Assembly (NCBI RefSeq): GCF_022751215.1
Contig: NZ_JAICDG010000001.1
Location: 1,612,001 to 1,676,000 of the forward strand
Length of the DNA: 64,000 nt
Reading direction: 5' to 3'
Source: Actinomadura terrae
Lineage (GTDB): Bacteria > Actinomycetota > Actinomycetes > Streptosporangiales > Streptosporangiaceae
Below the pieces are notes generated by a model. The model was not told the origin of the DNA and made no database searches. It was given only the letters and a program-made list of their open reading frames with translations. Made by a program: the position numbers and the translations under genes. Position 1 is the stretch's first letter; each line of letters begins with the position of its first letter. Of the stretch, positions 26,723-34,473 are shown piece by piece.

Positions 26723-28174
26723 ATGTCGATCGGCTGGAAGCTGCACGGCGACGGGCGGACGCCGCCGCCGGGCGAGGTCGTCGGGCCCGGCGAGCGGCTG
26801 ACCTGGCCCCGCACCGCCGGGATCGGCGCGCAGCACGTGGTGGCGATGTTCGGGGCGACGTTCGTGTTCCCGGTCGTGATGGGCCTGGACCCGAACCTGT
26901 CGATCATGATGTCGGGCGTCGCGACGATCCTGTTCCTGCTGGTCGTGGGCGGACGGGTGCCGAGCTACCTCGGCACCAGCGCCTCGTTCGTCGGCGCGGT
27001 CGCGGCGATCCGCGCGGCGGGCGGCGACAGCGCGACCGTGACCGGCGCGATCCTCGTCGCCGGGCTGGCGCTCGCGGCGGTCGGGCTGACCGTGCACGTC
27101 CTCGGCGGCGAGGTCGTGCACCGGCTGTTCCCGCCCGTGGTGACCGGCGCGGTCGTCATGCTGATCGGGTTCAACCTGGCGCCGGTCGTCGCGACCGTCT
27201 ACTGGCCGCAGGACCAGTGGGTCGCGCTGGGGACGCTGGGCTTCGCCGTGCTGTGCACGGTGCTGCTGCGCGGCTTCTGGGCGCGGATCTCGATCCTGCT
27301 GGCGCTGGTGTTCGGGTTCGCGCTGTCGTGGCTCCTCGACGCGACGTCCGGCAAGATCACCTCCGTGCTGCCCGGGCAGAACCTGCTGGACGCGTCCGGC
27401 AAGGCCTGCCATGCCGAGGGCCCCTACTGCGTCGCGACGGCGTTCCCGCACGACCGGCTGGGCTTCTCCGGCGTGGACGCCGCCGACTGGTTCGGGTTCC
27501 CCGACCTGCACGCCCCCGACTTCAAGACCTCCGCGATCCTGCTGGCGCTGCCGCCGGTCATCGCGCTCATTGCCGAGAACACCGGGCACGTCAAGGCCGT
27601 CTCGGCGATGACCGGCGAGAACCTCGACCCGGTGCTCGGCCGCGCGCTCACCGCCGACGGCGCCGCGACCGCGCTCGCCACCGCCGTCGGCGGCTCCCCG
27701 ACCACCACCTACGCCGAGAACATCGGCGTGATGGCCGCGACCCGCATCTACTCGACCGCCGCCTACTACGTCGCGGCGGTCGTCGCGATCACGTTCGGGC
27801 TGTGCCCGAAGTTCGGCGCGCTCGTCGCGGCGACGCCGGGCGGCGTGCTCGGCGGCATCACCGTCGTGCTGTACGGGATGATCGGGCTGCTCGGCGCGAA
27901 GATCTGGATCGAGAACCGGGTGGACTTCGGCGACCCGGTCAACCTCGTCCCGGTCGCGGCGGCGGTCATCCTCGCGATCGGCGACGTGCGGCTCGACATC
28001 ACCGACGACTTCCCGCTCCAGGGCATCGCGCTCGGCACCGTCGCCGTCCTGGTCGGGTACCACCTGCTGAACGCGGTGGCGCGCCGCCCGGACGGGAAGG
28101 GCGGCGGCGTCATCGCGCCCGACGAACGCGAGATCGGCGGGCCGGTCCGCCCGCCGACGTCCGGCGCGGGCTGA
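26723..28174 (+). CDS. NCS2 family uracil/xanthine permease
   Basis: 483 aa with about 12-14 hydrophobic segments. Family motifs: GIGAQHVVAMFGATFVFPVVMGLDP, GTSASFVGAVAAIRA, LPPVIALIAENTGHVKAVSAMTGENL (the QH- and E-containing substrate region) and GGSPTTTYAENIGVMAATRIYS. It imports uracil, xanthine or uric acid with protons. ATG 26723 has GGGAGGG five bases upstream and begins with the conserved SIGWKLHGDG; however TACCTT (26678-26683) six bases before ATG 26690 could drive a leaderless, 11-residue longer form. Followed 11 bp later by the Mo-hydroxylase genes, which points to purine (xanthine/hypoxanthine) uptake. Confidence 0.92.
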   Translation: MSIGWKLHGDGRTPPPGEVVGPGERLTWPRTAGIGAQHVVAMFGATFVFPVVMGLDPNLSIMMSGVATILFLLVVGGRVPSYLGTSASFVGAVAAIRAAGGDSATVTGAILVAGLALAAVGLTVHVLGGEVVHRLFPPVVTGAVVMLIGFNLAPVVATVYWPQDQWVALGTLGFAVLCTVLLRGFWARISILLALVFGFALSWLLDATSGKITSVLPGQNLLDASGKACHAEGPYCVATAFPHDRLGFSGVDAADWFGFPDLHAPDFKTSAILLALPPVIALIAENTGHVKAVSAMTGENLDPVLGRALTADGAATALATAVGGSPTTTYAENIGVMAATRIYSTAAYYVAAVVAITFGLCPKFGALVAATPGGVLGGITVVLYGMIGLLGAKIWIENRVDFGDPVNLVPVAAAVILAIGDVRLDITDDFPLQGIALGTVAVLVGYHLLNAVARRPDGKGGGVIAPDEREIGGPVRPPTSGAG

Positions 28175-28185
28175 GGGGGCCGCCG

Positions 28186-29136
28186 GTGAAACCCCCGCCG
28201 TTCCGCTACCACGCCCCCCGCACGCTGGACGAGGCGCTGGACGTCCTCGCCGCCGACCCGTCCGCGAAGGTGCTCGCCGGCGGGCAGAGCCTCGTCCCGC
28301 TGCTGAACATGCGGCTGGCCGCGCCGTCCGCGCTGGTCGACGTCAACCGCGTCGCCGGGCTCGACGTCCTGCGCGTCCAGGAGGACGGCGTGCGCGCGGG
28401 CGCCCTCGCCCGGCACGCCCGGGTCGAGCGGTCGGACGAGGCCGCCGCCGTCCAGCCGCTGCTGCGCCTGGCGCTGCGGCACGTCGCGCACCCCGTCATC
28501 CGCAACCGGGGGACGGTCGTCGGGAGCCTCGCGCACGCCGACCCCGCCGCCGAGCTGCCCGCCGTGCTGGCGCTGCTCGGCGGCACCGTCGAGGTGGCCT
28601 CGGCGGCGGCCTCGTCGGCGGCCTCGTCGGCGGCCTCGTCGGCGGCCTCGTCGGTGGGCCGCCGCACCGTCCGCGCGGACGCGTTCTTCCGCGGCCCGCT
28701 GGAACCCGCGCTGGAGCCCGGCGACCTCGTCGTGTCGGCGTTCTTCCCGGCCCTGCCGCCGCGCACCGGCGCCGCGTTCGCCGAGACGTCCCGCCGCCAC
28801 GGCGACTACGCGCTCGCGGGCGTCGCCGCGACCGTCACGCTGGACGGCGACCTGCGGGTCGTCTCGGCCCGCGCCGGATACCTCGGCGTCGCCGCGACCC
28901 CGCTCGTCCTCGACCTGACCGGGGCCGCCGGGCCGGAGGGGGACTGGACGGTGGCGTCCGCGCACGCCGTCGAGCGCGTCGAGCCCGAGGCCGACATCCA
29001 CGCGAGCGCCGACTACCGGCGGCACCTGACCGGCGTGCTCACCGCGCGCGTGCTGCGCGCCGCGGCCACCGGCGCGATGCGCGAGCTGCGCGCCCCGCGC
29101 CCCCCGCGCCCTCCTCGAAAGGCGGACGGATGCTAG
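28186..29136 (+). CDS. FAD-binding subunit of xanthine-dehydrogenase-type Mo-hydroxylase (CoxM-like)
   Basis: 316 aa. The FAD site is shown by VLAGGQSLVPLLNMRLAAP (residues about 30-48) and IRNRGTVVGSLAHADPAAELP (about 104-124), followed by a CO-dehydrogenase flavoprotein C-terminal domain (RRHGDYALAGVAATV). It passes electrons from the iron-sulfur subunit to an acceptor. GTG 28186 follows GAGGGGG. An Ala-Ser repeat encoded by four 12-bp tandem units (28606-28653) is inserted in the linker near residue 145. Its end overlaps the iron-sulfur subunit gene (ATGCTAG), so the three subunits are made together. Confidence 0.92.
   Translation: MKPPPFRYHAPRTLDEALDVLAADPSAKVLAGGQSLVPLLNMRLAAPSALVDVNRVAGLDVLRVQEDGVRAGALARHARVERSDEAAAVQPLLRLALRHVAHPVIRNRGTVVGSLAHADPAAELPAVLALLGGTVEVASAAASSAASSAASSAASSVGRRTVRADAFFRGPLEPALEPGDLVVSAFFPALPPRTGAAFAETSRRHGDYALAGVAATVTLDGDLRVVSARAGYLGVAATPLVLDLTGAAGPEGDWTVASAHAVERVEPEADIHASADYRRHLTGVLTARVLRAAATGAMRELRAPRPPRPPRKADGC
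28606..28653 (+). repeat. Four 12-bp tandem repeats inside the FAD-subunit gene
   Basis: The unit gcggcctcgtcg is repeated exactly at 28606, 28618, 28630 and 28642, flanked by degenerate copies. It encodes Ala-Ala-Ser-Ser units and keeps the frame; copy number could vary between strains. Confidence 0.9.
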
Positions 29137-29645
29137 AGGAGCTCCACGACATCGCGCTCACCGTCAACGGCGTCCACCGCACCGCCCGCGCGCCCGCCCG
29201 GCGGCTGCTGTCGGACCTGCTCCGCCACGACCTCGGGCTCACCGGCACCCACGTCGGCTGCGAGCACGGCGTGTGCGGGTGCTGCACCGTCCTGCTGGAG
29301 GGGGAGCCCGTGCGCTCGTGCCTGATGTTCGCCGTCACCGCCGCCGGGCACGAGGTCACCACCGTCGAGGGCCTCGCCGCCCCCGACGGGACGCCCTCGC
29401 CCGTGCAGCGCGCCTTCCGCGAGTGCCACGGCCTCCAGTGCGGGTTCTGCACGCCCGGGTTCCTCTGCACGGTCACGGCGCTGCTGCGGGAGACGCCGCG
29501 CCCCACCGAGGACCAGGTGCTCGAAGGCATCTCGGGGAACCTCTGCCGCTGCACCGGCTACCAGAACATCGTGCGGTCGGTGCGCCGCGCCGCCGAGCTG
29601 ATCGCCGCCGACGCGGCCGCCACTACCGACGAGGGGACCGCCTAG
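29130..29645 (+). CDS. [2Fe-2S] subunit of xanthine-dehydrogenase-type Mo-hydroxylase (CoxS-like)
   Basis: 171 aa with two [2Fe-2S] clusters. The plant-ferredoxin-type cluster uses GCEHGVCGCCTVLLEG (about residues 48-63) and a later Cys (RSCLMF); the C-terminal cluster uses QCGFCTPGF (about 103-111) and NLCRCTGYQNI (about 138-148). It relays electrons from the molybdenum centre to FAD. ATG 29130 overlaps the upstream stop; its own stop TAG is directly followed by ATG of the molybdenum subunit. Confidence 0.95.
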   Translation: MLEELHDIALTVNGVHRTARAPARRLLSDLLRHDLGLTGTHVGCEHGVCGCCTVLLEGEPVRSCLMFAVTAAGHEVTTVEGLAAPDGTPSPVQRAFRECHGLQCGFCTPGFLCTVTALLRETPRPTEDQVLEGISGNLCRCTGYQNIVRSVRRAAELIAADAAATTDEGTA

Positions 29646-32243
29646 ATGGGGACGCGCGTGTTCGGCGAGCCCGTCCAGCGCCGCGAGGACGCCCGGCTGC
29701 TCACCGGCCGGGGCCGCTTCCTCGACGACCTCGGACGGGACGCGCTCGCCGCCGCGTTCGTCCGGTCGCCGCACGCGCACGCCCGCGTCCTCGACATCGA
29801 CGTGATGGACGCGCTCGACGTCGAGGGCCTGGTCGCCATCTACACCTGGGAGGACCTGCCGGGCCGGGTCGGCGAGCCGCTGCCGCTGCTCATCCCGCAC
29901 CCCGCGCTCACCCACGGCCGCACCGCGTACCCCCTGGCGCGCGACGTCGTCCGGCACGTCGGCGAGCCCGTCGCGATGGTCGTCGCCCGCGACCGCTACC
30001 TCGCCGAGGACGCCGCCGAACGCGTCCGCGTCGAGTACGAGCCGCTGCCCGCCGTCGTCGGGATCGAGGCGGCCTCGCGGGCCGAGCACCTCGTCCACGA
30101 CGACGTGCCGGGCAACGTCGGCGCGGTCCTGGTGCAGGAGACCGGCGACGCGGCGGCGGCCGTCGACGCGGCGCCGCACCGGCTGGAGTTCCGGCTGTCG
30201 ATCGAGCGCAGCGCGTCCACGCCGCTGGAGGGACGCGGCGTCTACGCGCGCTGGGACGCCGACGACGGTTCGCTGCGCGTCTACACCTCCACGCAGGCGT
30301 CCACGAGCGTCCGCGCCGCGATCGCCGCCCGGCTCGGGCTGCCCAACGGGAAGGTCGAGGTCGTCGCGCCCGACGTCGGCGGCGGCTTCGGCGTCAAGAT
30401 CGTCCACCCGTGGCCGGAGGAGGTGCTGGTGCCGTGGGCGGCGCGGCTGCTCGACCGCGAGGTCAAGTGGGCCGAGGACCGCCGCGAGCACTTCGTCTCC
30501 GCCGCGCACGAGCGCGGCCAGGTGCAGGACGTGCGGGTCGGGTTCGACGGCGCGGGCCGCGTCCTCGGCCTGGACGTGCGGATCCGGCACGACCACGGCG
30601 CCTACACCCCGTACGGGATCATCGTCCCGATCATCACCTCCACCCAGCTCCTCGGCCCCTACAAGATCGGCGCGTACCGGGCGGAGGTGACGAGCCTCTA
30701 CACCAACACCGTCATGGTCACGCCGTACCGGGGCGCGGGCCGCCCGCAGGGCGTGTTCTGCATGGAGCGGACGATGGACCGCATCGCCCGCCACCTCGGC
30801 CTCGACCGCGCCGACGTCCGCGCCGCCAACCTCATCCAGCCCGACGAGCTCCCCTACGACCAGGGCCTGACGTTCCAGGACGGCCGTCCGCTGATCTACG
30901 ACTCGGGCGACTACCCCGAGCTGCTGCGCCGCGCCCGCGCGCTCGTCGGCTGGGACGGCTTCGACGCCGACCGCGCCGCCGCCGCGTCCCGGGGCCGCCG
31001 CGTCGGCGTCGGCATCGGGATCTACGTCGAGGGCACGGGCGTCGGCCCCTACGAGGGCGGCCACGTCGAGATCGACACCGCCGGGCGCGTGCACGTCTCG
31101 ACCGGGCTGACCTCGCAGGGGCAGAGCCACGAGACCGTGTTCGCCCAGATCGCCGCCGCCGAGCTGGGCGTCCCGCTCGCGGACGTGCGGGTGACGACCG
31201 GCGACACCCGCCGGTTCGGCTACGCGGTCGGCACGTTCGCCTCCCGCGCCGCCGTGATGAGCGGCAACGCGATCGCGCTGGCCTGCCGGAAGGTGCGCGC
31301 GAAGGCGCTGCGCATCGCGGGCGAGGCGCTGGAGGCCGACCCCGGCGACCTGGAGATCACCGACGGCGTCGTCCATGTGAAGGGCGACCCGTCGGCGTCG
31401 CTTCCACTGCGGACGGTCGCGGTGTTGTCGAACCCGCTGCGGTACGCGTTCGACGCGGAGACCGCCGCCGCGACGCAGTTCGCGACCGGCCGCCCGGTGA
31501 CCGAGCCGCCCGTCGCGCCCGGGGACGAGCCGGGCCTGGAGGGCCGCGACTACTACTCGCCGGTCCGCTCGACGTTCGCGGCGGGCGCGCACGCCGCCGT
31601 CGTCGAGGTCGACCCGGACACCGCCGAGATCGCGATCCTGCGGTACGTCGTCGTCCACGACTGCGGGCGGCTCGTCAACCCGATGGTGGTCGAGGGCCAG
31701 ATCCACGGCGGCGTCGCGCAGGGCGTCGGCGGCGCGCTGTACGAGCGGATGGTCTACGACGGGTCGGGGCAGCTGCTGAACGCCTCGTTCATGGACTTCC
31801 TCATGCCGTACGCGACGGAGGTCCCGCGGATCGAGACCGACCACCTGGAGACCCCGTCGCCGCTGAACCCGCTCGGCGTGAAGGGCGCGGGCGAGGCGGG
31901 CGTGATCCCGGTGTCGGCGGTGATCGCGTCGGCGGTCGAGGACGCGGAGGGCATCCGGATCGACGCGATGCCGCTCTCACCGGACGACCTCTTCACGCTG
32001 CGTCAAAAGGAGAGAAGTGCTGGCGGGGTTGCTTCGGCCGGAATCAGCAGGTGGGGGACCTCCAATGCCGAGGAGAGTGCTGGCGGGGTTGCTTCGGCCG
32101 GAATCAGCAGGTGGGGGACCTCCAACCCCGAGGAGAGTGCTGGCGGGGTTGCTCGGGGAGCGGGGGACCTCCAACCCCGCCAGCGTGTTGACGATAACGC
32201 GGTGGCCGCACGTCAGCGGCGCAACCGGGATACGTCCGGGTAG
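29646..32243 (+). CDS. Molybdopterin-binding subunit of xanthine-dehydrogenase-type Mo-hydroxylase (CoxL-like, not CO dehydrogenase)
   Basis: 865 aa; about 785 residues match the family and the rest is a repeat-encoded tail. Motifs: GRGRFLDDL, DVGGGFGVKIVHPWPEEVLVPW, TPYRGAGRPQGVFCMER, GLTSQGQSHETVFAQIAA and the catalytic-Glu region GVKGAGEAGVIPVSAV. The active-site loop is PYRGAGR, not the AYRCSFR of true CO dehydrogenase, so a hydroxylase of purines or another heterocycle is more likely; the adjoining permease favours purines. After LSPDDLFTLRQKE the reading frame enters a 60-bp tandem array (32011-32180) that adds SAGGVASAGISRWGTSN repeats, then an Arg-rich end. The normal stop has probably been lost. 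Confidence 0.92.
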   Translation: MGTRVFGEPVQRREDARLLTGRGRFLDDLGRDALAAAFVRSPHAHARVLDIDVMDALDVEGLVAIYTWEDLPGRVGEPLPLLIPHPALTHGRTAYPLARDVVRHVGEPVAMVVARDRYLAEDAAERVRVEYEPLPAVVGIEAASRAEHLVHDDVPGNVGAVLVQETGDAAAAVDAAPHRLEFRLSIERSASTPLEGRGVYARWDADDGSLRVYTSTQASTSVRAAIAARLGLPNGKVEVVAPDVGGGFGVKIVHPWPEEVLVPWAARLLDREVKWAEDRREHFVSAAHERGQVQDVRVGFDGAGRVLGLDVRIRHDHGAYTPYGIIVPIITSTQLLGPYKIGAYRAEVTSLYTNTVMVTPYRGAGRPQGVFCMERTMDRIARHLGLDRADVRAANLIQPDELPYDQGLTFQDGRPLIYDSGDYPELLRRARALVGWDGFDADRAAAASRGRRVGVGIGIYVEGTGVGPYEGGHVEIDTAGRVHVSTGLTSQGQSHETVFAQIAAAELGVPLADVRVTTGDTRRFGYAVGTFASRAAVMSGNAIALACRKVRAKALRIAGEALEADPGDLEITDGVVHVKGDPSASLPLRTVAVLSNPLRYAFDAETAAATQFATGRPVTEPPVAPGDEPGLEGRDYYSPVRSTFAAGAHAAVVEVDPDTAEIAILRYVVVHDCGRLVNPMVVEGQIHGGVAQGVGGALYERMVYDGSGQLLNASFMDFLMPYATEVPRIETDHLETPSPLNPLGVKGAGEAGVIPVSAVIASAVEDAEGIRIDAMPLSPDDLFTLRQKERSAGGVASAGISRWGTSNAEESAGGVASAGISRWGTSNPEESAGGVARGAGDLQPRQRVDDNAVAARQRRNRDTSG
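32011..32183 (+). repeat. 60-bp tandem array (2.8 copies) ending in a hairpin at the 3' end of the Mo-subunit gene
   Basis: Copies at 32011-32070 and 32071-32130 differ at a few bases; a third, shortened copy runs 32131-32180. Each later unit contains AGGAGA followed by GTGCTGGCGGGG, i.e. a ribosome site and start codon. The last copy forms a perfect 12-bp hairpin, ctggcggggttg (32140-32151) with caaccccgccag (32172-32183). In the CoxL frame it encodes 20-residue repeats. Confidence 0.9.
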
Positions 32244-32251
32244 GTCGGGTT

Positions 32252-33097
32252 TCAACCACCGGCGGGCGTGTCGGGCGCGGTGCCGCCGAGCGAGGCCGGG
32301 AGGTAGTTCTGGACGGCGCCGGGCCGGAACCCCTGCTGCCTGATCCAGCCGAGGATCATCTGGAACTGCTGCGCGAGCCCCTTGCGGTAGTGCATGAGGA
32401 CGATGTCGCCGGGCTTGAACCCCTTGCCGGCGCCGTCGCCGCGCGCGAAGCCGTTGAAGCCGACGCCGGGGCCGGTCGTGCCGTTGTAGAACTCGGCCGA
32501 CCACAGCAGGATCGACTTGATCCCGCACTCCTTGGCGACCTTGCGGGTCGTCGCGTTGAAGCTCCCGAACGGCGGCCGGAAGATCTGCGGCGTCCGGCCG
32601 TACTGCTGGGCGATCGCCGTCGAGGAGTCGCAGATCTGCTTCTTCTGCCCCTCGGGGGAGAGCGTCACCATGTTCGGGTGGGTGACGGTGTGGTTCTCCA
32701 TCGGCGAGCCCGCGTTGCGCATGGCCCAGAAGTACTGCCCCTCGCCCTTGATGTAGGTCGAGGTCAGGAACGTCATGATCGGAACCTTCTCCTTGCGGAC
32801 GAGGTTCACGAACTCGGCGTCGTAGGTGTAGCCGTCGTCGATCGTGAGGAAGACGACGCGGTCCTGCGTCTCGATGTGGCTGATGACCGGTGGCAGCCCG
32901 TCGGCCGAGGGTTTGGGCATCGTCCAGGAGCCGGGCTTCGGCGCCTCCCACTTCTGGTCGGCGAGCGCCGCGCTCAACTCCGTCCGCGTGGACGGGCCGG
33001 AATGCCCCGCCTGCGCCCGCAGGACCGGCCATCCGCCGGCCGCCACGCCGAGCGTGGCGGCGACCGCGATGGCGATGACGGGCGTCTTCCCTCGCAT
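32252..33097 (-). CDS. Secreted or membrane-anchored polysaccharide deacetylase (NodB domain)
   Basis: 281 aa. N-terminal hydrophobic signal/anchor (TPVIAIAVAATLGVAAGGWPVL, residues 5-26). NodB motifs in order: VFLTIDDGYTYD (motif 1, Asp pair), ENHTVTHPNM (His-x3-His metal site), RPPFGSFN (motif 3), ILLWSAEFY (motif 4) and DIVLMHY (motif 5 His). It removes acetyl groups from chitin-like or peptidoglycan sugars outside the cell. ATG 33097 directly precedes the signal sequence; a TTG at 33142 would only add a polar leader. Convergent with the Mo-hydroxylase operon, 8 bp between the stops. Confidence 0.9.
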   Translation of the reverse strand: MRGKTPVIAIAVAATLGVAAGGWPVLRAQAGHSGPSTRTELSAALADQKWEAPKPGSWTMPKPSADGLPPVISHIETQDRVVFLTIDDGYTYDAEFVNLVRKEKVPIMTFLTSTYIKGEGQYFWAMRNAGSPMENHTVTHPNMVTLSPEGQKKQICDSSTAIAQQYGRTPQIFRPPFGSFNATTRKVAKECGIKSILLWSAEFYNGTTGPGVGFNGFARGDGAGKGFKPGDIVLMHYRKGLAQQFQMILGWIRQQGFRPGAVQNYLPASLGGTAPDTPAGG

Positions 33098-33239
33098 CAG
33101 CCGCGTTCTCCGTTCAGTTGGGGGGACTGCGTCGTCCCGCAACGGTTGACGCGGCCGGAGGGCCGGGGGTTCGCGCGGGACGCGGAGTTAGCGGACATTC
33201 TGGCCATTCCCGGGGCCGGACGCTCGGAACCGGCCGATG

Positions 33240-33316
33240 CTCGGCGTGTACTCGGCTAGTGGTCGGCGCATATTCGGTGTGTGTTCGGCGACTGTCCGGC
33301 GCGCGCTCGGCAACTG
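33240..33316. repeat. Seven imperfect 11-bp tandem repeats upstream of coxG
   Basis: Units start at 33240, 33251, 33262, 33273, 33284, 33295 and 33306; the common core is n-T/C-CGGCG-nnnn. The 11-bp period would place bound protein along one helix face. The array ends 30 bases before the TAGAGT hexamer of the coxG promoter, in the 260-bp gap between the divergent deacetylase and coxG genes. Confidence 0.8.
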
Positions 33317-33345
33317 TTGCCGTTCGGCGCGGCGACGGCATTCCC

Positions 33346-33351
33346 TAGAGT
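33346..33351 (+). promoter_or_regulatory. -10-like TAGAGT hexamer before coxG, leaderless type
   Basis: TAGAGT ends six bases before ATG 33358 and there is no Shine-Dalgarno. TTGCCG (33317-33322) is too far (23 bases) to be a standard -35. Confidence 0.5.
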
Positions 33352-33357
33352 CGGGTC

Positions 33358-34020
33358 ATGCAGGTCACAGGCAGTGCCACCGTCGCCGCGCCGCCCGCCC
33401 GCGTCTGGGACGCGCTCCAGGACCCGGCGGTCCTGGCCCGCACGATCCCCGGCTGCCACTCGCTGGAGGAGACGGCCCCGGGCAGCTACCGCATGACGAT
33501 CTCGGCGGGCGTCGCGTCCGTGCGGGGCACGTATGTGGGACGCGTCGAGCTCACCGACCCCGACCCGCCCAGCGCGTTCACGCTCCGCGCGCGGGGGCAG
33601 GGCGCGCCCGGAACGGTGGACGCCACGGTGCGCGTCCGGCTGTCCCGCGACGGGGACGGGAACGGTGACGGCGGCGGCTCGACCCGCGTCGACTACGACG
33701 CGGACGCGGTCGTCGGCGGAATGATCGGCGGGGTCGGCCAGCGGATGCTCGGCGGCGTCGCCAAGCGGACGGCCGGCGAGTTCTTCGCCGCCGTGGAACG
33801 TGCCCTCACCGAGCCCGCAGCCGCTGCCGAACCCGAACCCGAACTCGCCGGGACGTCAGGCCGGGTCCACCCCGGCCGGGTCCACGCGGGCCGGGCCGCC
33901 GCGTCCCCGGCGTCCGGACGGCTCCCGGTCTGGCCCATGGTCGCCGCGTTCGCGACCGGCGGCCTCGTCGCGCTCGCGGGCGTCGCGCTCGGCCACCTTC
34001 TCGGCCGCCGTTCCCGCTGA
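33358..34020 (+). CDS. CoxG family SRPBCC protein with C-terminal membrane anchor
   Basis: 220 aa. Residues 1-145 form the CoxG/SRPBCC ligand-binding domain: VTGSATVAAPPARVWDALQDP, ARTIPGCHSLEE, GSYRMTISAGVASVRGTYVGRVEL and VGGMIGGVGQRMLGGVAKRTAGEFF. A disordered Glu/Pro/Gly linker leads to one hydrophobic helix (WPMVAAFATGGLVALAGVALGHLLG, about 192-216). CoxG recruits CO dehydrogenase to the inner membrane in Oligotropha, so here it may anchor the hydroxylase of the previous operon. The last 165 bases overlap, in antisense, the 3' end of the Pr6Pr-like gene. Confidence 0.88.
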   Translation: MQVTGSATVAAPPARVWDALQDPAVLARTIPGCHSLEETAPGSYRMTISAGVASVRGTYVGRVELTDPDPPSAFTLRARGQGAPGTVDATVRVRLSRDGDGNGDGGGSTRVDYDADAVVGGMIGGVGQRMLGGVAKRTAGEFFAAVERALTEPAAAAEPEPELAGTSGRVHPGRVHAGRAAASPASGRLPVWPMVAAFATGGLVALAGVALGHLLGRRSR

Positions 34021-34473
34021 GCGGCGGTGCACCCCGGCCCACCCGAGCAGCAGCGCCGTGCGGCGCGCGGGGAGGCGGTGCGCGGTGGCGAACACCAGCC
34101 AGTCCAGCGGCACGGCGACGGGCAGCACGCGGTGCTGCGCGACCGACGTCCAGGTCGGGGCGTCGTTGCCGAGCAGCAGCGCGTAGACGGCGCCGGTGAT
34201 CGCCAGGTACAGGGCGACGGCGCCGCGCAGCCAGTCGACCCGGACGCGGCCGCGCAGCGGCGGGGCGGCGCCCGCCAGCAGCGCGGCGGCGCCGATGAGC
34301 GCGCTGAGATGGGTGAAGTAGCCGAGGAAGCCGACGGCGCCGAGCGCCGGGCGGCGGGCCGCGAACGCCGCCGCGAGGCTCGCGAGCGCGAGCGCGGCGA
34401 GCCCGCCGCGCCAGGCGGCGACCGTGCCGTGCGCGACCGTGCCGCGCGTCGACGCGGTGGAGGCGAGGCTCAC
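33856..34473 (-). CDS. Pr6Pr-like membrane protein, C-terminus apparently replaced
   Basis: 205 aa. The first 145 residues hold four hydrophobic segments and Pr6Pr-family landmarks: FLGYFTHLSALIGAAALL and VAQHRVLPVAVPLDWLVFA (His and Pro-x-LDW). After RRTALLLGWAGV the family normally continues with two more membrane helices, but this protein turns into a hydrophilic Arg/Glu/Gly tail that is antisense to the end of coxG. So it seems truncated by a rearrangement or deletion at the coxG border. The GTG start overlaps the ABC permease stop (GTGA). Function of the family is unknown. Confidence 0.6.
   Translation of the reverse strand: MSLASTASTRGTVAHGTVAAWRGGLAALALASLAAAFAARRPALGAVGFLGYFTHLSALIGAAALLAGAAPPLRGRVRVDWLRGAVALYLAITGAVYALLLGNDAPTWTSVAQHRVLPVAVPLDWLVFATAHRLPARRTALLLGWAGVHRRSAGTAAEKVAERDARERDEAAGRERGDHGPDREPSGRRGRGGPARVDPAGVDPA

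Noticed and set aside
28186..32243. Aerobic CO dehydrogenase (coxMSL)
   Set aside because: The molybdenum subunit has PYRGAGR where form I CO dehydrogenase has AYRCSFR, so CO oxidation is not supported.
32017..32343. Open frame starting with GTG after AAAAGGAGAG within the 60-bp array
   Set aside because: The ribosome site is good, but the product is just the repeat translated (LAGLLRPESAGGGPP) followed by low-complexity Arg residues overlapping the deacetylase gene in antisense. Treated as repeat remnant.
33143..33357. Small ORF at 33237 reading through the 11-bp repeats
   Set aside because: Its translation is only the repeat plus the coxG shadow frame; no ribosome site and no similarity.
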